A stretch of DNA of 7,209 nucleotides from Acidimicrobiaceae bacterium (GTDB lineage: Bacteria > Actinomycetota > Acidimicrobiia > Acidimicrobiales > Ilumatobacteraceae). The stretch's first letter is position 1, and each line of letters begins with the position of its first letter. Made by a program: the position numbers and the translations under genes. Below are positions 5,391-7,209 of the stretch, piece after piece. The notes under the pieces were generated by a model. The model saw nothing but the letters and a program-made list of their open reading frames with translations, was not told the DNA's origin and did no database searches. The stretch spans positions 1 through 7,209 of the forward strand of contig VFMC01000065.1 of the NCBI GenBank assembly GCA_006515795.1, written 5' to 3'.

Positions 5391-6685
5391 TGCGGTCTTC
5401 CGACAACCAACCACTGCCTCCCGCCTACTGGCGCTTGTGGACGGCGAGCGGCATCTCCAACCTCGGCGACGGGGTGTTCCTGGTGGCGTTGCCGCTGTTG
5501 GCGGCCCGGCTCACCCGCAGCGAGATCTCGATCTCGCTCGTAGCCGCGGCGGCGATGCTTCCCTGGTTGGTGCTCTCGTTGCCGATCGGTGCCTTGATCG
5601 ACCGGTCTGATCGGCGCCAGATCATGATCATGGCCGACACCGCCCGCGCCGTCGTCGTCGCCGGACTCGCCGTGGCCGTGGCCCTCGACGTGGCGGACAT
5701 CTGGCTGATCTGGATCGTCGCACTCGCACTCGGCACGGCCGAGGTCTTCTTCGACAACGCCTCACAGGCGATCGTTCCGGCGATCGTGCCGATGCCGCTG
5801 TTGGAGAAGGCGAACGGCCGCCGGTACGCGGTGGAGCTCGCCGCGAACACCTTCATCGGCACGCCGCTCGGCAGCCTGCTGTTCGCGGTGTCGCTGGCGT
5901 TGCCGTTCGGGGTCGACGCGGCGACCTTCGCCATCGCCGTGGCACTCGTGCTCTCGATCCGCGGCAACTTCAACCCGAACACCCAACCCCGTCACGAAAC
6001 AGCCTCGATCTATGCCGAGATGCGTACGGGCATCAGATGGCTCTGGCGCGACCCGCTGCTGCGCACCGTGGCCATCTCCCTGGGTCTCAGCAACCTCGCG
6101 TTCCAGATGCCTCAGGCCGTCTTCGTGCTGTTCGCCCAGGACGAGCTCGCGGTCTCGGAGCGAGGGTTTGGATTCCTTCTCGCAGTGATGGGTGCCGGCG
6201 CCGTGCTCGGCGGGCTGGTCGGCGACCGGATCGTGGCCCGACTGGGTCAGGCGGCCTCGATCTACACCGCGCTCGTCATCTGGATCGCGACCTTGCTCGC
6301 AGTGGGGACCTTTCCTGTCGCCTGGTTCGTGGCGCTGGCGGTGGCGATCGAGTCAATGGCGGCGACCGTGTGGAACGTGGTGATGGTGTCACTCCGACAG
6401 CAGGTCATCCCGGCACCGCTGTTCGGTCGGGTCAACAGCGTGTATCGCTGGGTCGGTTGGGGCACGTTGCCGATCGGCTCGGTGCTCGGCGGCCTCATCG
6501 CCCACGCCTACGGGTTACGGGCTACGTACTTCGTCGGTGCGGCGGTGATGGTCGTCGCCCTGCTGGTGGCGATGCGCCACGTGAGCACGGCGTCGATCGT
6601 GCGGGCACTGGCCGGGAACTGGGCCGCCCGATCGCAAGACGACACACCCGTTGCCCGCTTCGGTGATGACCTGTTCGAGTTCTGA
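5390..6685 (+). CDS. MFS transporter, MFS_3/EntS-like exporter family
   Basis: This 431-residue polytopic membrane protein is likely a proton-driven efflux carrier; the substrate is unknown. An early block, WRLWTASGISNLGDGVF (14-30), leads into the first membrane helix, as in the MFS_3 (enterobactin exporter EntS-like) family. The loop between helices 2 and 3 carries the MFS signature GALIDRSDRRQ (67-77). Hydrophobic segments are visible at about 28-42, 46-68, 84-98, 103-118, 152-190, 223-248, 258-278, 290-306, 310-332, 353-371 and 378-394. A hydrophilic central loop (191-220) separates the halves, and the C-terminal tail (400-431) is charged. The in-frame GTG at 5210 would add 60 Arg-rich residues unlike any MFS N-terminus, so ATG 5390 is preferred. 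It lacks a good Shine-Dalgarno (GGAG at 5372-5375 is 14 bases off), consistent with coupling to the small ORF ending in the TGATG junction. A role in quinone or isochorismate traffic has no sequence support. Confidence 0.85.
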   Translation: MRSSDNQPLPPAYWRLWTASGISNLGDGVFLVALPLLAARLTRSEISISLVAAAAMLPWLVLSLPIGALIDRSDRRQIMIMADTARAVVVAGLAVAVALDVADIWLIWIVALALGTAEVFFDNASQAIVPAIVPMPLLEKANGRRYAVELAANTFIGTPLGSLLFAVSLALPFGVDAATFAIAVALVLSIRGNFNPNTQPRHETASIYAEMRTGIRWLWRDPLLRTVAISLGLSNLAFQMPQAVFVLFAQDELAVSERGFGFLLAVMGAGAVLGGLVGDRIVARLGQAASIYTALVIWIATLLAVGTFPVAWFVALAVAIESMAATVWNVVMVSLRQQVIPAPLFGRVNSVYRWVGWGTLPIGSVLGGLIAHAYGLRATYFVGAAVMVVALLVAMRHVSTASIVRALAGNWAARSQDDTPVARFGDDLFEF

Positions 6686-6730
6686 TCGTGCCGGCTGCCA
6701 CCGCGACGATGCTGTGGTCTCGCGCCAGGC

Positions 6731-7209
6731 TCAGCCCATGGTGCGCACACCGGCGCCGCCGTCGATCACATACGTCTCGCCGGTGATCCAGCTGGCAGCA
6801 GGCGATGCGAGGAACGTCACCAGGTTGGCGATGTCTTGCGGCTCACCTAGGCGTCTGGTGGGCATCTGCGCGGCGAGCCGCTCGCCGAAGTTGTCGACGA
6901 GAAACGAGGCGAAGTCGGTCTGCACCAGGCCGGGAGCCACCCCGACGACCCGCGTCGGCCCCAGCTCGGATCCGAGCTGCCGGGTGAGATGGATGAGCGC
7001 GGCCTTGGTGAGGTTGTAGACGCCGAGCCCTCCCTCGGCGCGCAGTCCGCCGACGGATGCGATGTTCACGATGACCCCTGGCTTGTCCTTCATCGCCGCC
7101 TCCCACGCGGCCTGGCACCAGAACAGCGGGCCGCGCAGGTTCACCTGGAAGGTCTTGTCGAAGCGGGCCTCGTCGACGCCGAGCGTGGCGCCGTAGTAAG
7201 GGTTGGTAG
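6731..7209 (-). CDS. Short-chain dehydrogenase/reductase (SDR), C-terminal 158 residues, N-terminus off the window
   Basis: This is the C-terminal part of a classical NAD(P)-dependent SDR oxidoreductase. The frame is open through the right edge and stops with TGA at 6733-6731. Fragment numbering starts at base 7207. It shows QVNLRG (21-26, structural/catalytic Asn23), VIVNIASVGGL (45-55, Ser51), YNLTKAA (64-70, catalytic Tyr64 and Lys68, Y-x3-K), VAPGLVQTDF (90-99), and the C-terminal GEPQDIANLVTFLASP...ITGETYVIDGG block (121-151). The full Asn-Ser-Tyr-Lys tetrad is therefore present. The Rossmann TGxxxGIG loop and cofactor-specificity residues lie beyond the edge, so NAD versus NADP cannot be judged. 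Substrate is unknown; many FabG-like and glucose-1-dehydrogenase-like enzymes share this pattern. It is convergent with the transporter gene across 45 bases with no convincing terminator. There is no visible link to the men genes. Confidence 0.88.
   Translation of the reverse strand, partial: TNPYYGATLGVDEARFDKTFQVNLRGPLFWCQAAWEAAMKDKPGVIVNIASVGGLRAEGGLGVYNLTKAALIHLTRQLGSELGPTRVVGVAPGLVQTDFASFLVDNFGERLAAQMPTRRLGEPQDIANLVTFLASPAASWITGETYVIDGGAGVRTMG

Noticed and set aside
6702..6724. Possible hairpin CGCGA...TCGCG between the transporter and SDR genes
   Set aside because: Only 5 bp with a 13-base loop and no T-tract; expected by chance in such GC-rich sequence.
1..7209. CRISPR array, tRNA/rRNA gene, insertion sequence, prophage or riboswitch
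   Set aside because: Looked for and not seen: no regularly spaced long repeats, no transposase or integrase motifs, and no clover-leaf or conserved aptamer pattern recognised.

Overview
The window is high-GC DNA with strong G/C preference at third codon positions, several GTG starts and TAnnnT-type -10 elements lying almost on start codons. Together with the protein sequences this suggests an actinobacterium, and a member of the Acidimicrobiia (Ilumatobacter-like) is a reasonable guess. That placement is inference, since nothing here is a phylogenetic marker. The core is a menaquinone (vitamin K2) biosynthesis locus, followed by an MFS transporter and the end of a short-chain dehydrogenase gene.

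Layout from left to right: the 3' part of a demethylmenaquinone methyltransferase gene (menG/ubiE, +, to 349); menF isochorismate synthase (+, 352-1560), two bases after it; menD (-, 1591-3282, GTG start), convergent with menF; menH (+, 3395-4183), divergent from menD; menA (-, 4221-5102, GTG start), convergent with menH; an MFS_3-type transporter (+, 5390-6685), divergent from menA; and an SDR oxidoreductase (-, 6731 to the right edge, N-terminus missing), convergent with the transporter. From menF onward the strand flips at every gene. Each men step therefore has its own transcription unit, apart from the menG-menF pair.

In the pathway, MenF makes isochorismate from chorismate, MenD adds 2-oxoglutarate-derived succinic semialdehyde to give SEPHCHC, and MenH eliminates pyruvate to give SHCHC. 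The middle enzymes (MenC, MenE, MenB and a thioesterase) are not in the window. MenA then prenylates 1,4-dihydroxy-2-naphthoate in the membrane, and MenG methylates demethylmenaquinone. The transporter and the SDR have no demonstrable link to the pathway.

The least ordinary material lies between the genes. Two of the three convergent junctions (menF/menD and menH/menA) carry a perfect 7-bp GC hairpin within a gap of 30-37 bases. The menD/menH divergent region contains two back-to-back -10 hexamers only 6 bp apart. Both plus-strand units that follow a divergent region (menH and the transporter) seem to begin with a very short ORF (28 and 37 codons) that has a near-leaderless start and a stop codon overlapping the start of the main gene. 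The 37-codon ORF also resembles the first strand and glycine-rich loop of an SDR. The menA/transporter divergent region holds four GGCGGCGT repeats, three of them spaced exactly 11 bp apart. No CRISPR, tRNA, rRNA, insertion sequence or phage gene was seen.
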